Positions 33,903-43,376 are shown, counted from the first letter of the stretch. The stretch is 50,171 bases of DNA from Planctomycetota bacterium (GCA_016873165.1 VGXV01000025.1:1-50171); one strand, 5' to 3'. Notes: generated by a model not told the origin, from the letters alone. Program-made: numbers and translations.

Positions 33903-33943
33903 TTGATACTTCAGAACATGGGGACATTTAATCATCATTATCC

Positions 33944-35341
33944 ATGAAAAGCGGTCCCGTACAGAAATCCGAAACAAAGAACCTGATTGCCCTTTTAGGA
34001 AAACGTTTAGGGGAAAAAAATGTTCTTTTTGCCCTTGAAGACCGGTTATGCTATGCATCCGACGGTTCAAAACAAAAATACCTCCCCGATATTGTCGTGC
34101 GGCCGCAAACAACACAACACGTATCGGATGCAGTGCGGCTTGCAAACGAACATGAAATTCCGGTATACGCCCGCGGCGCAGGATCAGGCCTTACCGGAGG
34201 GGCAGTGCCGGTTCTGGGCGGCATGGTATTAGACTTTACCCAGATGAACCGTATTCTGGAAATCATCCCAGAAGACCTTGTCGCCACGGTAGAACCCGGA
34301 GTTGTTACTCAAACATTACAAACCGAAGTTGCAAAACACAAGCTTTTTTATCCCCCCGACCCCGCAAGCGCTGCATTTTCAACCATTGGCGGAAACGTTG
34401 CCGAATGTGCCGGAGGAATCACAGGGTTAAAATATGGCGTCACGAGGGATTATATCCTTTCTCTTGAAGTGGTGCTGGCAGACGGAAGCGTCATTACGAC
34501 GGGACGCAAAACATTAAAGAGCGTTACGGGATATGATCTTACCCGGCTCCTTGTCGGCTCTGAAGGCACGCTGGGTATTTTTACCAAAATCACGGTAAAA
34601 TTGATCCCTTTGCCGGAAAAGATTGAGACGCTTCTGGTCTTTTTCCCGACACCGGAGGATGCTGTTACATCTGCAAACGGAATCATTTCTCATAATATCC
34701 TGCCCCGTGCACTGGAATTTATTGATAAATCAAGCATCGACTGCATTAAAGGATACCGGCAGGAAATGGAACTGCCGGAAGATGCAAACGCAATCCTTAT
34801 TATCGATATCGACGGGGAGGAAAAAAGTGTTCAAAAAGGAATATCTCTTGTGGAATCATTTGTCTCAAAAAACAACGCAATGAAGGTCATTGCCGCAAAA
34901 AATGCAAAAGAGCGTGATGCCCTCTGGGAGGTACGGCGCATACTTTCGCCCGCCCTTTATAAAATTGCGCCCTTTAAAATCAATGAGGATATTTGCGTTC
35001 CCAGGAGTCAGATATTGGAAATTCTCCGTGCTATTAGCGAAATCAACTCCCGGTATCCATTTTTAAAGGTCGCTAATTTCGGGCATATAGGAGATGGCAA
35101 TATTCATGTAAATGTAATGTATGAAAAAGAAAACGATCAATCATTCGCGGAAAAAATGATCGAAGAAATTATACACAGCACCCTCCGGTTCGGGGGAACA
35201 GTTTCCGGAGAACACGGCATTGGAAATGTAAAATCAAAATTTTTGCCGTTTGAAATAGCGCCGCAGGAGCTGCAGATTATGAAAAATATTAAACATATGT
35301 TTGATCCGAAAGGGATATTGAATCCTGGTAAATTTTTTTGA
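33944..35341 (+). CDS. glcD: FAD-linked 2-hydroxyacid (glycolate/lactate) dehydrogenase, GlcD-type
   Basis: A 465-residue flavoprotein. The FAD-binding domain (residues about 45-220) has PVYARGAGSGLTGGAVP and the GGNVAECAGGITGLKYGVTRDY block. The C-terminal FAD-oxidase domain has NFGHIGDGNIHVNV and TVSGEHGIGNVKSKF with the metal/substrate histidines. This is the catalytic subunit type of glycolate oxidase or D-lactate dehydrogenase. GlcE and GlcF subunits are not adjacent, so a stand-alone enzyme or scattered subunits are possible. The upstream palindrome separates it from the transposase-like genes. Confidence 0.9.
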   Translation: MKSGPVQKSETKNLIALLGKRLGEKNVLFALEDRLCYASDGSKQKYLPDIVVRPQTTQHVSDAVRLANEHEIPVYARGAGSGLTGGAVPVLGGMVLDFTQMNRILEIIPEDLVATVEPGVVTQTLQTEVAKHKLFYPPDPASAAFSTIGGNVAECAGGITGLKYGVTRDYILSLEVVLADGSVITTGRKTLKSVTGYDLTRLLVGSEGTLGIFTKITVKLIPLPEKIETLLVFFPTPEDAVTSANGIISHNILPRALEFIDKSSIDCIKGYRQEMELPEDANAILIIDIDGEEKSVQKGISLVESFVSKNNAMKVIAAKNAKERDALWEVRRILSPALYKIAPFKINEDICVPRSQILEILRAISEINSRYPFLKVANFGHIGDGNIHVNVMYEKENDQSFAEKMIEEIIHSTLRFGGTVSGEHGIGNVKSKFLPFEIAPQELQIMKNIKHMFDPKGILNPGKFF

Positions 35342-35387
35342 AACAGGGAGGAAGCATTCCCAAATTTTTGCAAAACTTGTAACAGTT

Positions 35388-35493
35388 CACCCACCCCTAA
35401 ATCCCCTCCTGGGAGGGGACTGGGACTTCTTGCATTCCTCTCTTGGGAATGGACTTCTTGTATTCCCCTCCTGGGAGGGGCCAGGGGTGGGTC
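35388..35493. repeat. nested G/C-rich hairpin repeat
   Basis: CCCCTCCTGGGAGGGG occurs at about 35403-35418 and again at about 35465-35480. The outer CCCACCCCT (left) and AGGGGTGGG (right, near 35483-35491) pair as well, so the whole block can fold. It is related to 31519-31582. Confidence 0.65.
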
Positions 35494-35559
35494 CTTTTCA
35501 AATACCGGGACAATCCGGAAGGGGTGAACTGTTACCAAAACTTAAAAAAAGACCCAGCT

Positions 35560-35603
35560 CGTTCCAAAACTCCGGCTTTGGAACGCCCGCCTGTCCGGCA
35601 GGC
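35560..35603. repeat. CGTTCCAAA hairpin plus GCCTGTCCGGCAGGC hairpin
   Basis: Two adjacent palindromes of the same type and order as those at 32726-32775. Confidence 0.6.
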
Positions 35604-35836
35604 AGGCAATTGCTTTAGAAGCTTCGCATCTAAATAGAAATAGGAAGCAAGGGCTTCCTTCACAATTGTGTTCTTACGCAGGAACATGGGAACAAGAATG
35701 GTGGATATGCAAAAATTTTGGGACGATTCCCTTTGAAACCTTATTTTATTTTGAGAAACGGAAGTTTCCCGAACAAGTCGTGTTATGTTTACACTGAACA
35801 GTTACTATTATAGTTTAGAAAAGGAGTCTTTTTTTT

Positions 35837-37015
35837 ATGGTATTATCGAGAGTTGCGCGTGAGATACAGGCATCAGCAACCCTTGCCATTACGGCAAAGG
35901 CAAAACAACTAGCTACTGAAGGCAAAGATGTAATCGGTTTCGGCGCGGGAGAACCCGACTTTGACACGCCGGAAAATATTAAAGCCGCCGCCATTAAAGC
36001 AATAAAAGACGGCTTTACCAAATATACTCCCACATCAGGCACACCGAAATTAAAAGAAGCCGTTTGTGAAAAACTTTTAAAAGATAACCGCCTGAAATAC
36101 ACCCCTTCCCAGATACTTGTTTCGGCAGGCGCAAAACAGTCTATTTGCAACATAGTGCTTGTTTTGTGCGACGCCGGAGACGAGGCAATCATCCCTGCCC
36201 CCTACTGGGTAAGCTATCCGGAAATGGTGACACTGGCAGGGGCAAAACCTGTTTTTCTTGAGACCACCGACAAAGAACATTTCAAAATTACAAAAGCTTC
36301 CCTTGCAAAAGTTATTACGCCAAAAACAAAACTTCTCTTTTTAAATAGTCCCTCCAACCCCACGGGCATGGTGTATTCAGAAAACGAATTACGGGAAATA
36401 GCGCTGTTTGCGGTTGAAAAGGGGTTATACATTATTTCCGATGAAATTTATGAAAAAATTCTTTATGACGGCGTTAAGCATTTCAGCCCGGCGGCAATCA
36501 ATGATGATTGCTATAATAAAGTAATAACGGTAAACGGTTTTTCAAAAGTTTATTCGATGACAGGCTGGCGGCTGGGTTACGCAGCAGGCCCCGAAAAAAT
36601 CATAAAAGCGGCAACGAATATCCAGGATCACACTACTTCCGGCGCAAATTCCATTACCCAGCTTGCCGGACTCGAAGCGCTTCGGGGCAATCAGGATTCA
36701 GTGCATACCATGGTAAAAGAATTCGACCGGCGCAGAAGATACGCTGTTGACCGGCTTAATGCAATGAAAGGGGTTTCTTGTCTTTTGCCGCAAGGGGCTT
36801 TTTATGCCTTCCCCAACGTATCCCGTCTCTATAACAACTCCTCCGTAAAAGGTTCCTTTGATCTTGTTTCCCTCTTGCTCGAAAAAGCACATGTCGCGTT
36901 TGTCCCCGGCGCCCCGTTTGGCGCGGATGCATACATAAGGATATCATACGCAACATCGATGGAAAATATTGAAAAAGGACTGGACCGGTTTGAGAAATTT
37001 TTAAATGCTTATTAA
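35837..37015 (+). CDS. aspartate aminotransferase (class I PLP enzyme)
   Basis: A 392-residue enzyme that swaps amino groups between aspartate and 2-oxoglutarate. GFGAGEPDFDTPENIK near the N-terminus, NSPSNPTGMVYSE near residue 175, SDEIYEKILYDG near 206 and NGFSKVYSMTGWRLGY with the PLP lysine at about 237 define the class, followed by the substrate Arg region IRISYATS. It matches the Thermus/Bacillus type (subgroup I-gamma). The AAAAGGAG box is 10 bases upstream. It is a monocistronic-looking gene flanked by repeat-rich DNA. Confidence 0.92.
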   Translation: MVLSRVAREIQASATLAITAKAKQLATEGKDVIGFGAGEPDFDTPENIKAAAIKAIKDGFTKYTPTSGTPKLKEAVCEKLLKDNRLKYTPSQILVSAGAKQSICNIVLVLCDAGDEAIIPAPYWVSYPEMVTLAGAKPVFLETTDKEHFKITKASLAKVITPKTKLLFLNSPSNPTGMVYSENELREIALFAVEKGLYIISDEIYEKILYDGVKHFSPAAINDDCYNKVITVNGFSKVYSMTGWRLGYAAGPEKIIKAATNIQDHTTSGANSITQLAGLEALRGNQDSVHTMVKEFDRRRRYAVDRLNAMKGVSCLLPQGAFYAFPNVSRLYNNSSVKGSFDLVSLLLEKAHVAFVPGAPFGADAYIRISYATSMENIEKGLDRFEKFLNAY

Positions 37016-37110
37016 CAACAGGCGCAAATGGATATTGCTATTTGGCATGCGATGTGGTACATAGTAGGTAATGTTTATTCATCACATACTCTATCTTCCG
37101 GAGGTGGAAA

Positions 37111-37314
37111 ATGGATTTACCCGATGCATTAGAAATGGTAATAAATGACGAGCGTGCATTGCAGGAAAAGTATAAAAATCTTGCTGAAGAAGAAAAAAAT
37201 CCTTTTGTTAAAGAATTTTTTAAACGAATCGTAAAAGATGCGATAAATCACGAAAAAAAGCTCCATAAAAAATACGAAAAAATCTTGTCTGCCTTAAAAA
37301 AGAAAACGTATTAG
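37111..37314 (+). CDS. small helical protein, possibly half-ferritin-like
   Basis: A 67-residue, highly charged, all-helical protein (two helices joined near KNPF). Glu/Tyr in NDERALQEKYKNLAEE and a His-Glu-His set in AINHEKKLHKKY recall one half of a ferritin/rubrerythrin diiron bundle, but the spacing is not canonical, so this is weak. A strong GGAGG box precedes the ATG. No neighbour suggests its role. Confidence 0.6.
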   Translation: MDLPDALEMVINDERALQEKYKNLAEEEKNPFVKEFFKRIVKDAINHEKKLHKKYEKILSALKKKTY

Positions 37315-37397
37315 CTTTTTATCCGGTTATTTCCACACTCGACGATGAGGAATTTCAACTTTGCAGGGTGGGGATTGCCCACCGTTTCACGTTGCTT

Positions 37398-37425
37398 GCA
37401 GAGACGCATAGCAATGCGTCTCTAC
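37398..37425. repeat. REP-like hairpin
   Basis: AGAGACGCA pairs with TGCGTCTCT, then AC. The first 27 bases are identical to the hairpin at 17814-17841. Confidence 0.7.
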
Positions 37426-37475
37426 GTTTGCTTCCGAAGGCCTCATTTAATGTTCAGGAATTTCAAACTGTTCGT

Positions 37476-37503
37476 GTAGTGGCAAGGCGCGCCTTGCCAC
37501 TAC
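37476..37503. repeat. perfect GTAG...CTAC REP-like palindrome
   Basis: GTAGTGGCAAGGCG followed by its exact complement, 14 bp per arm with no loop bases. Confidence 0.75.
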
Positions 37504-37723
37504 GTTGTTAAAAGTTGCCGAAGTCCTGACTTAATGCTGCTGTAAAGAACCGTACTGCGGTTGTTTTTGTTGCGTTGAGCCATTTTTCTCTCCGATTCAT
37601 TGCGCCTCTTTCACGGTATTTTTTATTCCTGCATCCATTGCCTGACCGGCACCGCACATTTCGTCTTATTTTTTATCGAAGCAATGTATTTTTAATTATT
37701 TTATTTTCACGGAGCGAAACAGT

Positions 37724-38728
37724 ATGTTTGTGGATGAAGCGGTCATATATGTAAAAGGCGGTGACGGGGGAAACGGTTGCGTGAGTTTCCGCAGAGAAAA
37801 ATATGTTCCTCATGGCGGACCCGATGGCGGCGATGGCGGAAAAGGCGGGGATATTATATTACAAATAAGTGAAAAAATAGAAACACTTTTAGACGTCACC
37901 TCACGGGTGAAATACATTGCAGACAGCGGCCTTAACGGAAAAGGCTCTACCAAAAGCGGCAAGGACGGAAAAGATATCACCATTTCGCTCCCGCGGGGAA
38001 CATTAATAAAGGATAAAGAAACAGGCCGTATCTTAAAAGATATGAGTACTGCCGGAGAAAGCATTGTCATCGCCAGAGGGGGAAGAGGGGGAAGAGGAAA
38101 CAAGCATTTTGCAACATCAACAAACCGCGTTCCCCGTCAGGCGGAGAAAGGAAAGCCGGGAGAAGAACGTTGGCTTATTTTGGAATTAAAACTTTTCGCA
38201 GATGTCGGTCTCATTGGTATGCCGAATGCGGGAAAATCCACATTACTCTCCCGCATTTCCAAAGCAAGGCCGAAAATAGCGGACTATCCTTTCACCACAT
38301 TACAACCGCAATTAGGCGTTGTGGAAATAGAAAATTTCCGCCGTTTTATTGTAGCGGATATCCCTGGTCTTATCGAGGGGGCGCATAAAGGGATCGGGCT
38401 TGGCGATGAGTTTTTGCGCCACATCGAAAGAACGAAGGTATTGGTGCACATGGTGGACATATCGGGGTTCCCGGAAAAAGATCCTGCTGAGGCATACCAT
38501 ATTATCCGCAACGAATTAAAGCAGTACAATCCGAAGCTGTCGGAAAAAACGGAGATTGTCGTCGCCAACAAGATGGACCTTCTTAACGAAGAAACAGGCG
38601 CCATATGCATAAAAACCTTTGAAGAAAAGATATCACGTCCCGTATGTCCCGTTTCAACAATAACAGGGAAAAATCTTAATGCGCTGATCTATTTATTGTC
38701 AAAAGCATTACAAAAAGACACTTCTTAA
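37724..38728 (+). CDS. obgE: Obg/CgtA GTPase
   Basis: A 334-residue GTPase. The glycine-rich Obg fold fills residues about 1-157 (EAVIYVKGGDGGNGCVSFRR, HGGPDGGDGGKGGDI). The G domain has G1 GMPNAGKST (residues about 165-173), the G2 region DYPFTTLQP, G3 DIPGLIEGA, G4 NKMD and a G5-like VSTITGKN. It assists large-subunit assembly and stringent-response control. The C-terminal variable domain is absent, as in many bacteria. coaX follows after 15 bases, so they form an operon. Confidence 0.95.
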   Translation: MFVDEAVIYVKGGDGGNGCVSFRREKYVPHGGPDGGDGGKGGDIILQISEKIETLLDVTSRVKYIADSGLNGKGSTKSGKDGKDITISLPRGTLIKDKETGRILKDMSTAGESIVIARGGRGGRGNKHFATSTNRVPRQAEKGKPGEERWLILELKLFADVGLIGMPNAGKSTLLSRISKARPKIADYPFTTLQPQLGVVEIENFRRFIVADIPGLIEGAHKGIGLGDEFLRHIERTKVLVHMVDISGFPEKDPAEAYHIIRNELKQYNPKLSEKTEIVVANKMDLLNEETGAICIKTFEEKISRPVCPVSTITGKNLNALIYLLSKALQKDTS

Positions 38729-38743
38729 AACGGGCGCTGCGTT

Positions 38744-39526
38744 ATGTGGATAGCAATCGATATCGGCAATACCAATATTCATACAGGAATTTTTGAAGCA
38801 GACGCGATGCATGCCTCTTTTTCCACTCTGTGCAGGGAAATGCATATGCATCAGGAAAATCTGAAAACCTCCCTGGCTTCTCTTCCATTGAGAAGCAGCA
38901 TATCAGCCGTTATCGTTTCCTCTGTGAACCCGGAAACAGAGCATTTTATATTCGAACAAATAAAAACACACCTCTTTGCGAAACCTGAAAAAATCGGAAC
39001 AGACATTCCCGTTCCGCTGACTGTTCTTGTTGATCAGCCGGAAAAAGTCGGCGCCGACAGACTGTTAAACGCGCTTGCCGTGTACGAACGTGTGCACGAT
39101 TCGGCGATAATAATTGACGCCGGCACTGCAATTACCGTTGATGTTATCGATAATCACGGCGCTTTTATTGGCGGCATTATTGCGCCTGGCATGGATATCT
39201 CTTCAAAGGCATTGCACAGCAATACCGCATTGCTTCCAAAAGTATCCATCACACGACCAAAAACTGTTTTGGGGAAAAACACCGTCGAGGCAATAACTTC
39301 AGGAATCTACTGGGGCACAGTCGGAATGATAAAACAGTATATTGACATGCTTTTTGCGGAACTCCAAAAAAAACCAGTCGTTGTCGCTACGGGAGGAGAT
39401 GCTCATATCCTGGCAGGGGAAATACCCGTAATAAGCTCAATAATACCGGCTCTTACGCTGGAAGGCATTAAGGTGGCGTACAAGGCGCGTGAGAAAGGCA
39501 AAAAGCGTAACACTTTACTTCTTTGA
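38744..39526 (+). CDS. coaX: type III pantothenate kinase
   Basis: A 260-residue enzyme for the first step of coenzyme A synthesis. The ASKHA phosphate loop is IDIGNTNIHTGIF at the N-terminus. DQPEKVGADRLLNALAVYE and IIDAGTAITVDVID are the pantothenate and second nucleotide motifs, and GGIIAPGMDISSKALHSNTALLP is the CoaX signature. VVATGGDAHIL is near the C-terminus. It starts 15 bases after obgE. No other CoA gene is near. Confidence 0.93.
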   Translation: MWIAIDIGNTNIHTGIFEADAMHASFSTLCREMHMHQENLKTSLASLPLRSSISAVIVSSVNPETEHFIFEQIKTHLFAKPEKIGTDIPVPLTVLVDQPEKVGADRLLNALAVYERVHDSAIIIDAGTAITVDVIDNHGAFIGGIIAPGMDISSKALHSNTALLPKVSITRPKTVLGKNTVEAITSGIYWGTVGMIKQYIDMLFAELQKKPVVVATGGDAHILAGEIPVISSIIPALTLEGIKVAYKAREKGKKRNTLLL

Positions 39527-39576
39527 AAAATTCCAATAGTCCCGAAAGGATAAAATGATTATAGAAATCTCCCAAT

Positions 39577-40020
39577 CTACGATTCTTTTAAAATTTTTTT
39601 CATCAGCTTTTTAAAACGGGCATCCTCTCGAAGAACGTCAAGGTCCTTATCATGTTTCATATGATGCGCATCTTTGTACCCTAATTCTATCGCCTTTTCC
39701 AGGGCGGCAAACGCCGCTTCAATATTATCAAGCAATGCATAACTGCACGCCAGATTGTAATGCACCACCGGATCATCTTTTCGCAGGCGGCTCAATTTCT
39801 GATCAATCCGGAGTCCCTTTTCGTGCATCCCCATTTCAGTATACGCATTGCCCAGATACATAAGACATTCAACATAATCAGGTATCTTTTCGAGTATTCC
39901 TTCAAAAAACCAAATAACAAACTCTTCGCCCTCCTTTTGAAACTCAGGCGCACGAATAGTAAAGTCATATTTTGGCAATCGTATTGGAGCAATATTCCTT
40001 TTTTTAGATCCTGTTTTCAT
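39577..40020 (-). CDS. tetratricopeptide-repeat protein
   Basis: A 147-residue protein with at least three TPR motifs: FEGILEKIPDYVECLMYLGNAYTEMGM, VHYNLACSYALLDNIEAAFAALEKAI (classic A-L-x-N-x-E-A-A-F-x-x-L-x-x-A) and a final half-repeat with DARFKKLMKKIL, typical of TPR-containing proteins that end in such a tail. It has no signal peptide, so it is probably a cytoplasmic adaptor. It is convergent with coaX and has no obvious partner gene. Confidence 0.82.
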   Translation of the reverse strand: MKTGSKKRNIAPIRLPKYDFTIRAPEFQKEGEEFVIWFFEGILEKIPDYVECLMYLGNAYTEMGMHEKGLRIDQKLSRLRKDDPVVHYNLACSYALLDNIEAAFAALEKAIELGYKDAHHMKHDKDLDVLREDARFKKLMKKILKES

Positions 40021-40215
40021 TTGAACACTCCGCCTTGTATTATGCTAAATGACGCGATGAATTGAACTGCAAAAAATTATTTTGTGAAAATTTTCCATTA
40101 TTCCTTTTTTCCCGCTATCAATTTTATTGTTGCTACAAAAGCACTAATATTTTAAAACATATCTTTGTCTTGTCCAAGTATAAAATCAAATGTTTTCTTT
40201 CTCAGAGGAAATGAC

Positions 40216-40782
40216 ATGAACATTGATAAACAATTACTGAAAAGCACTATTTCCAGCAAAAAAGATATTGCCCTTAAAACAATTACGGATATCGTGGCAT
40301 ATAAGATATATGAAAGTCCGGAGAGCCTCGGAGAAAGGGAAAACTATTTTGCCGCAGTTGATGCCGTTGTTCAATACATATCAGAAACCTTTCGCGACGT
40401 TGATTCTTTCAAAAAAAAGCTGTCTCAGCTTGATGAAGGAATGTCGCCTATCAATCAATTTGCGGATATAATCTATAATTATTATCAGGAAAACCACTTC
40501 CTGAGCTTTGAAGTGGTTAAGAAAATTATTTCTACCGCAAGGGATATAGACCTGAAAACAATTGCCGATATTGTGGCATATAAAATCTATCAAAGCCCGG
40601 AGGATAAAGGCGCCGAGTTGAATTTCCTCTCCGCAGAGACATTTGTCGCTCACTATGTTTCGGAAAACTTTAAAAATATCCGTGCGTTTAAAGAATATCT
40701 CTCATCCCTTGGGAAAGGGCATGCCGCCCTGGAAGCATTTGCGCAAATAGTATTTGCCTATTATTATCGGAATGAAGGTTAG
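40216..40782 (+). CDS. protein with two tandem copies of an uncharacterised ~90-residue domain
   Basis: A 188-residue protein built of two similar halves. Half 1 carries DIALKTITDIVAYKIYESPE and half 2 DIDLKTIADIVAYKIYQSPE; both continue with a V-x-x-[YH]-[IV]-S-E-x-F segment and end in a Tyr-rich helix ([IV]-x-x-YY-x-x-N). I do not recognise the domain. No membrane or catalytic motif is visible. The start at 40216 has an AGAGGAA box upstream. It lies 29 bases before the PhoB-like regulator and is likely the first gene of a three-gene operon with the kinase. Confidence 0.8.
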   Translation: MNIDKQLLKSTISSKKDIALKTITDIVAYKIYESPESLGERENYFAAVDAVVQYISETFRDVDSFKKKLSQLDEGMSPINQFADIIYNYYQENHFLSFEVVKKIISTARDIDLKTIADIVAYKIYQSPEDKGAELNFLSAETFVAHYVSENFKNIRAFKEYLSSLGKGHAALEAFAQIVFAYYYRNEG

Positions 40783-40811
40783 CGTTTGAACAAACATTCA
40801 TAAAACTGCCC

Positions 40812-41495
40812 GTGAAAGAAACAATACTCATCGTAGACGACGAACAGGACATTGTGGATTTGATTGCGTACCACCTTGAAAAAGACGGTTACAAAACAAT
40901 CACCGCCCCGGACGGGGAAGCCGCGTTCTCCCTTATACGCAAGGAACGGCCGGAGCTTATTATCCTCGATCTCATGCTCCCGGGGATAAATGGTCTGGAA
41001 GTCTGCAAACGCTTAAAAGCTGACGAAGAATTAGCCGGCATTGCCATAATTATGCTCACCGCCAGGGGAGAAGAAGAAGATATAACTCTTGGACTTAAGC
41101 TCGGGGCGGACGATTACGTTACAAAACCATTCAGCCCGAAAGAACTCATAGCGCGTGTACATTCCGTGCTCCGGCGCACAAAAAATCTTTCTGCCAAAAA
41201 AGAATCTATTGACATAGGCGATCTAAAAATCAACCTGAATAAATATGAAGCAAAGATAAAGAATGATCCGCTCCCCCTGACACTCACTGAATTCAAGTTG
41301 CTCTATCAACTGGCAAGCAGGCCGGGACGGGTATTTACAAGAGATCAGCTTATTGACGCGGTATCCGGGCTGGAAACTATTGTGATTGACAGAACTATTG
41401 ATGTGCACGTTGCCGCCTTGAGAAAAAAGCTGAAGCATTTTAAAAACCACATTGTTACCATTCGCGGCATCGGGTACAAATTCCTGGAAATATAA
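40812..41495 (+). CDS. OmpR/PhoB-family response regulator
   Basis: A 227-residue regulator: receiver domain (acidic pair DDEQ, phospho-Asp53 in IILDLMLPG, Lys in YVTKPFSPKEL) and a winged-helix output domain (PLTLTEFKLLYQLASRPGRV to HIVTIRGIGYKF). It most resembles PhoB. The start is a GTG (GTGAAAGAAAC) after the duplicated-domain gene. The kinase gene begins 2 bases after its stop, so the pair is translationally linked. No pst/phoU genes are near, so a phosphate role is only a family inference. Confidence 0.92.
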   Translation: MKETILIVDDEQDIVDLIAYHLEKDGYKTITAPDGEAAFSLIRKERPELIILDLMLPGINGLEVCKRLKADEELAGIAIIMLTARGEEEDITLGLKLGADDYVTKPFSPKELIARVHSVLRRTKNLSAKKESIDIGDLKINLNKYEAKIKNDPLPLTLTEFKLLYQLASRPGRVFTRDQLIDAVSGLETIVIDRTIDVHVAALRKKLKHFKNHIVTIRGIGYKFLEI

Positions 41496-41497
41496 GG

Positions 41498-42874
41498 ATG
41501 TTATCAAATAAACTGCTGGCACGAATATATATCCCCTATGTCATTCTTCTGTGTGTGTGTTCATTTCTTACCGGCTATATGGTTCTTGGGGGAGTAAAAT
41601 CACATCTTGCTGTATGTGTTTTCATCATGCTTGCCATCTTTTCCGTTATGGGCTTTTTTATCATAAAAAGAACATTATCTCCCCTGTCAAATATTACTCA
41701 CATCGCAAAGAATTTTACCCGAGGAGATTTTGCCGTGCGGGTGGATATTTCCTCCTCGGACGGAATGCAGGAGCTTGCCAAAGCGATTAATGCCATGGGA
41801 AACAGTTTGCAAGCGCAACGGCAGGCGCTATCGGATAATGAAAAAAGGTTGTCTTCCATTATCAATACCATGAATGATGCAATCGTTGCCGTGGATTTGC
41901 AGGAGAGGATTATTCTTATAAACACTGCGGCAAAAGTTCTTTTTGGTGTAACGGAAATATCGCCCGGCAGGGATTTTTTGTGGGAACGGATAAGAAACGA
42001 GACTCTGCAATCTCTGATAAAACACGTTATTAAGATAAATGCCGGCGCCGCAGCAGAAATAGAATTTACTTCGCCAAAGAAAAAATTAATTAAAACGCAG
42101 TTTTCTCTGCTTCAAAAGGATAGCAATACTGTGGGCATACTGATTGTCTTTCACGATATTACCGATTTAAGAAAACTGGAAAATACCAGAAAAGAGTTTG
42201 TTGCAAATGTTTCCCACGAATTAAGAACCCCCCTCACCTCAATCAGGGGATATGTGGAAACATTGCTGGAAAACTACGCAAAGGGAGATGAATACACTCT
42301 CAAATGTCTGAATGTTATCATGAAACATACACAGCGCCTTGACAATTTGATTAAAGATATTCTGGACCTGTCAAAACTGGAAACAAATGAATTAAAAATA
42401 GAATTTCATGAAATAAACGTATATGAGTGTACCGGCGACATGTTGCACACATACAGGGAACACTGTGCGGAAAAAAATCAGACATTCCGTCTGAACATTT
42501 CACAGAACCTTCCTTCGATAGAATCAAACGAATATCTGTTCAGACAATTGCTGACAAACCTTGTTGACAATGCAATAAAATACACGCATAAGGGCGGCGA
42601 CATTGGCCTTTCAATAGACACTGTGAACGAAACAATACGAATTGAAGTTTCTGACACGGGCATAGGAATACCACAAGAGCATATTCCCCGCATTTTTGAA
42701 CGCTTTTACCGGGTAGATCCGGCGCGTTCCCGGGAAGTGGGCGGAACCGGATTAGGCCTTTCCATCGTAAAACACATAGTGAATCTTCATAACGGCTCAA
42801 TTACTCTCAACAGCGCCGTTGGCAAAGGAAGCACATTTACCATCACTTTGCCCCAAAAACAACAGGAGATATAA
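41498..42874 (+). CDS. PhoR-like sensor histidine kinase
   Basis: A 458-residue membrane kinase: two N-terminal helices with almost no periplasmic loop (residues about 8-55), a HAMP domain (IKRTLSPLSNITHIAKNF), a PAS domain (about 112-225), a HisKA dimer helix with the phospho-His in NVSHELRTPLTSIRG, and a HATPase domain (N box LVDNAIKYTH, G1 VSDTGIGIP, G2 GGTGLGLSIVK). The near-absence of a sensor loop is as in PhoR, which senses through partner proteins. It follows the regulator by 2 bases. The partner may be the duplicated-domain protein upstream (inference). Confidence 0.92.
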   Translation: MLSNKLLARIYIPYVILLCVCSFLTGYMVLGGVKSHLAVCVFIMLAIFSVMGFFIIKRTLSPLSNITHIAKNFTRGDFAVRVDISSSDGMQELAKAINAMGNSLQAQRQALSDNEKRLSSIINTMNDAIVAVDLQERIILINTAAKVLFGVTEISPGRDFLWERIRNETLQSLIKHVIKINAGAAAEIEFTSPKKKLIKTQFSLLQKDSNTVGILIVFHDITDLRKLENTRKEFVANVSHELRTPLTSIRGYVETLLENYAKGDEYTLKCLNVIMKHTQRLDNLIKDILDLSKLETNELKIEFHEINVYECTGDMLHTYREHCAEKNQTFRLNISQNLPSIESNEYLFRQLLTNLVDNAIKYTHKGGDIGLSIDTVNETIRIEVSDTGIGIPQEHIPRIFERFYRVDPARSREVGGTGLGLSIVKHIVNLHNGSITLNSAVGKGSTFTITLPQKQQEI

Positions 42875-42884
42875 TCTCTTTTTC

Positions 42885-43376
42885 CTAATCAAAAACCTTC
42901 CACACGAAAATACCGATCATTATAATTCCGATAATCCCCTTCATCAGGGTTCCGCCGACAAAACCAACAAAATTTCCTAATCCGGACTTTAATGCTCCGG
43001 CATAATTTTTTCCGCCAATCATTTCAAAAATAATGGTGCCAACAACAGGCCCCACTATTAATCCAATTGCCCCCCCTAAGAAAAACCCCGCAATACTTCC
43101 CGCTATCGACCCTGCAATTCCCCACTTCGTTGCGCCGAACTTCTTTGCGCCATATACATTGCCAATATTTTCAATGATAATGGAAAAAACCGTCAGCAAC
43201 GCAAAGATTAGCAGCAGCTTCCATGTTATTTCTTCGAACCCTGTTAAAATGGCATAAAAAAAGGCCCCAAACCAGATAAGGGGAATGCTGGGTATTATCG
43301 GAACAATGATGCCCATCACTCCAACTATCATGATAATAATGGATATTGAGAATAAAATAATTTCCCACATGCTCAT
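42885..43376 (-). CDS. DUF456 small membrane protein
   Basis: A 163-residue protein with four hydrophobic segments and glycine-rich turns (GVMGIIVPIIPSIPLIWFGAFF, AGFFLGGAIGLIVGPVVG, GTLMKGIIGIIMI), the plan of the DUF456 family. Its role is unknown in the family. It is convergent with the kinase gene (10 bases apart) and divergent from the Cache gene at 43543. Confidence 0.82.
   Translation of the reverse strand: MSMWEIILFSISIIIMIVGVMGIIVPIIPSIPLIWFGAFFYAILTGFEEITWKLLLIFALLTVFSIIIENIGNVYGAKKFGATKWGIAGSIAGSIAGFFLGGAIGLIVGPVVGTIIFEMIGGKNYAGALKSGLGNFVGFVGGTLMKGIIGIIMIGIFVWKVFD

Larger units (their letters stand above)
33479..33943. other. non-coding interval with MITE copy 2 and a second palindrome
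   Basis: No supported gene. The left 150 bases are A+T-rich and probably contain the promoter of the helix-turn-helix gene. The 139-bp MITE and a 102-bp palindrome fill most of the rest up to glcD. Confidence 0.6.
35342..35836. other. non-coding, repeat-rich interval
   Basis: No supported gene. It holds the ATCCCCTCCTGGGAGGGG-type hairpins and the CGTTCCAAA hairpin. An AAAAGGAG box at its right end serves the aminotransferase. Confidence 0.55.
37315..37723. other. non-coding interval with REP-like hairpins
   Basis: No supported gene. It holds two REP-like hairpins (37398-37425, 37476-37503) within a composite that also contains TTGCCCACC, GAATTTCAAAC and GTTAAAAGTTGCCGAAG motifs, as near 17814-17893. 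The last 180 bases upstream of obgE show nothing recognisable. Confidence 0.55.
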
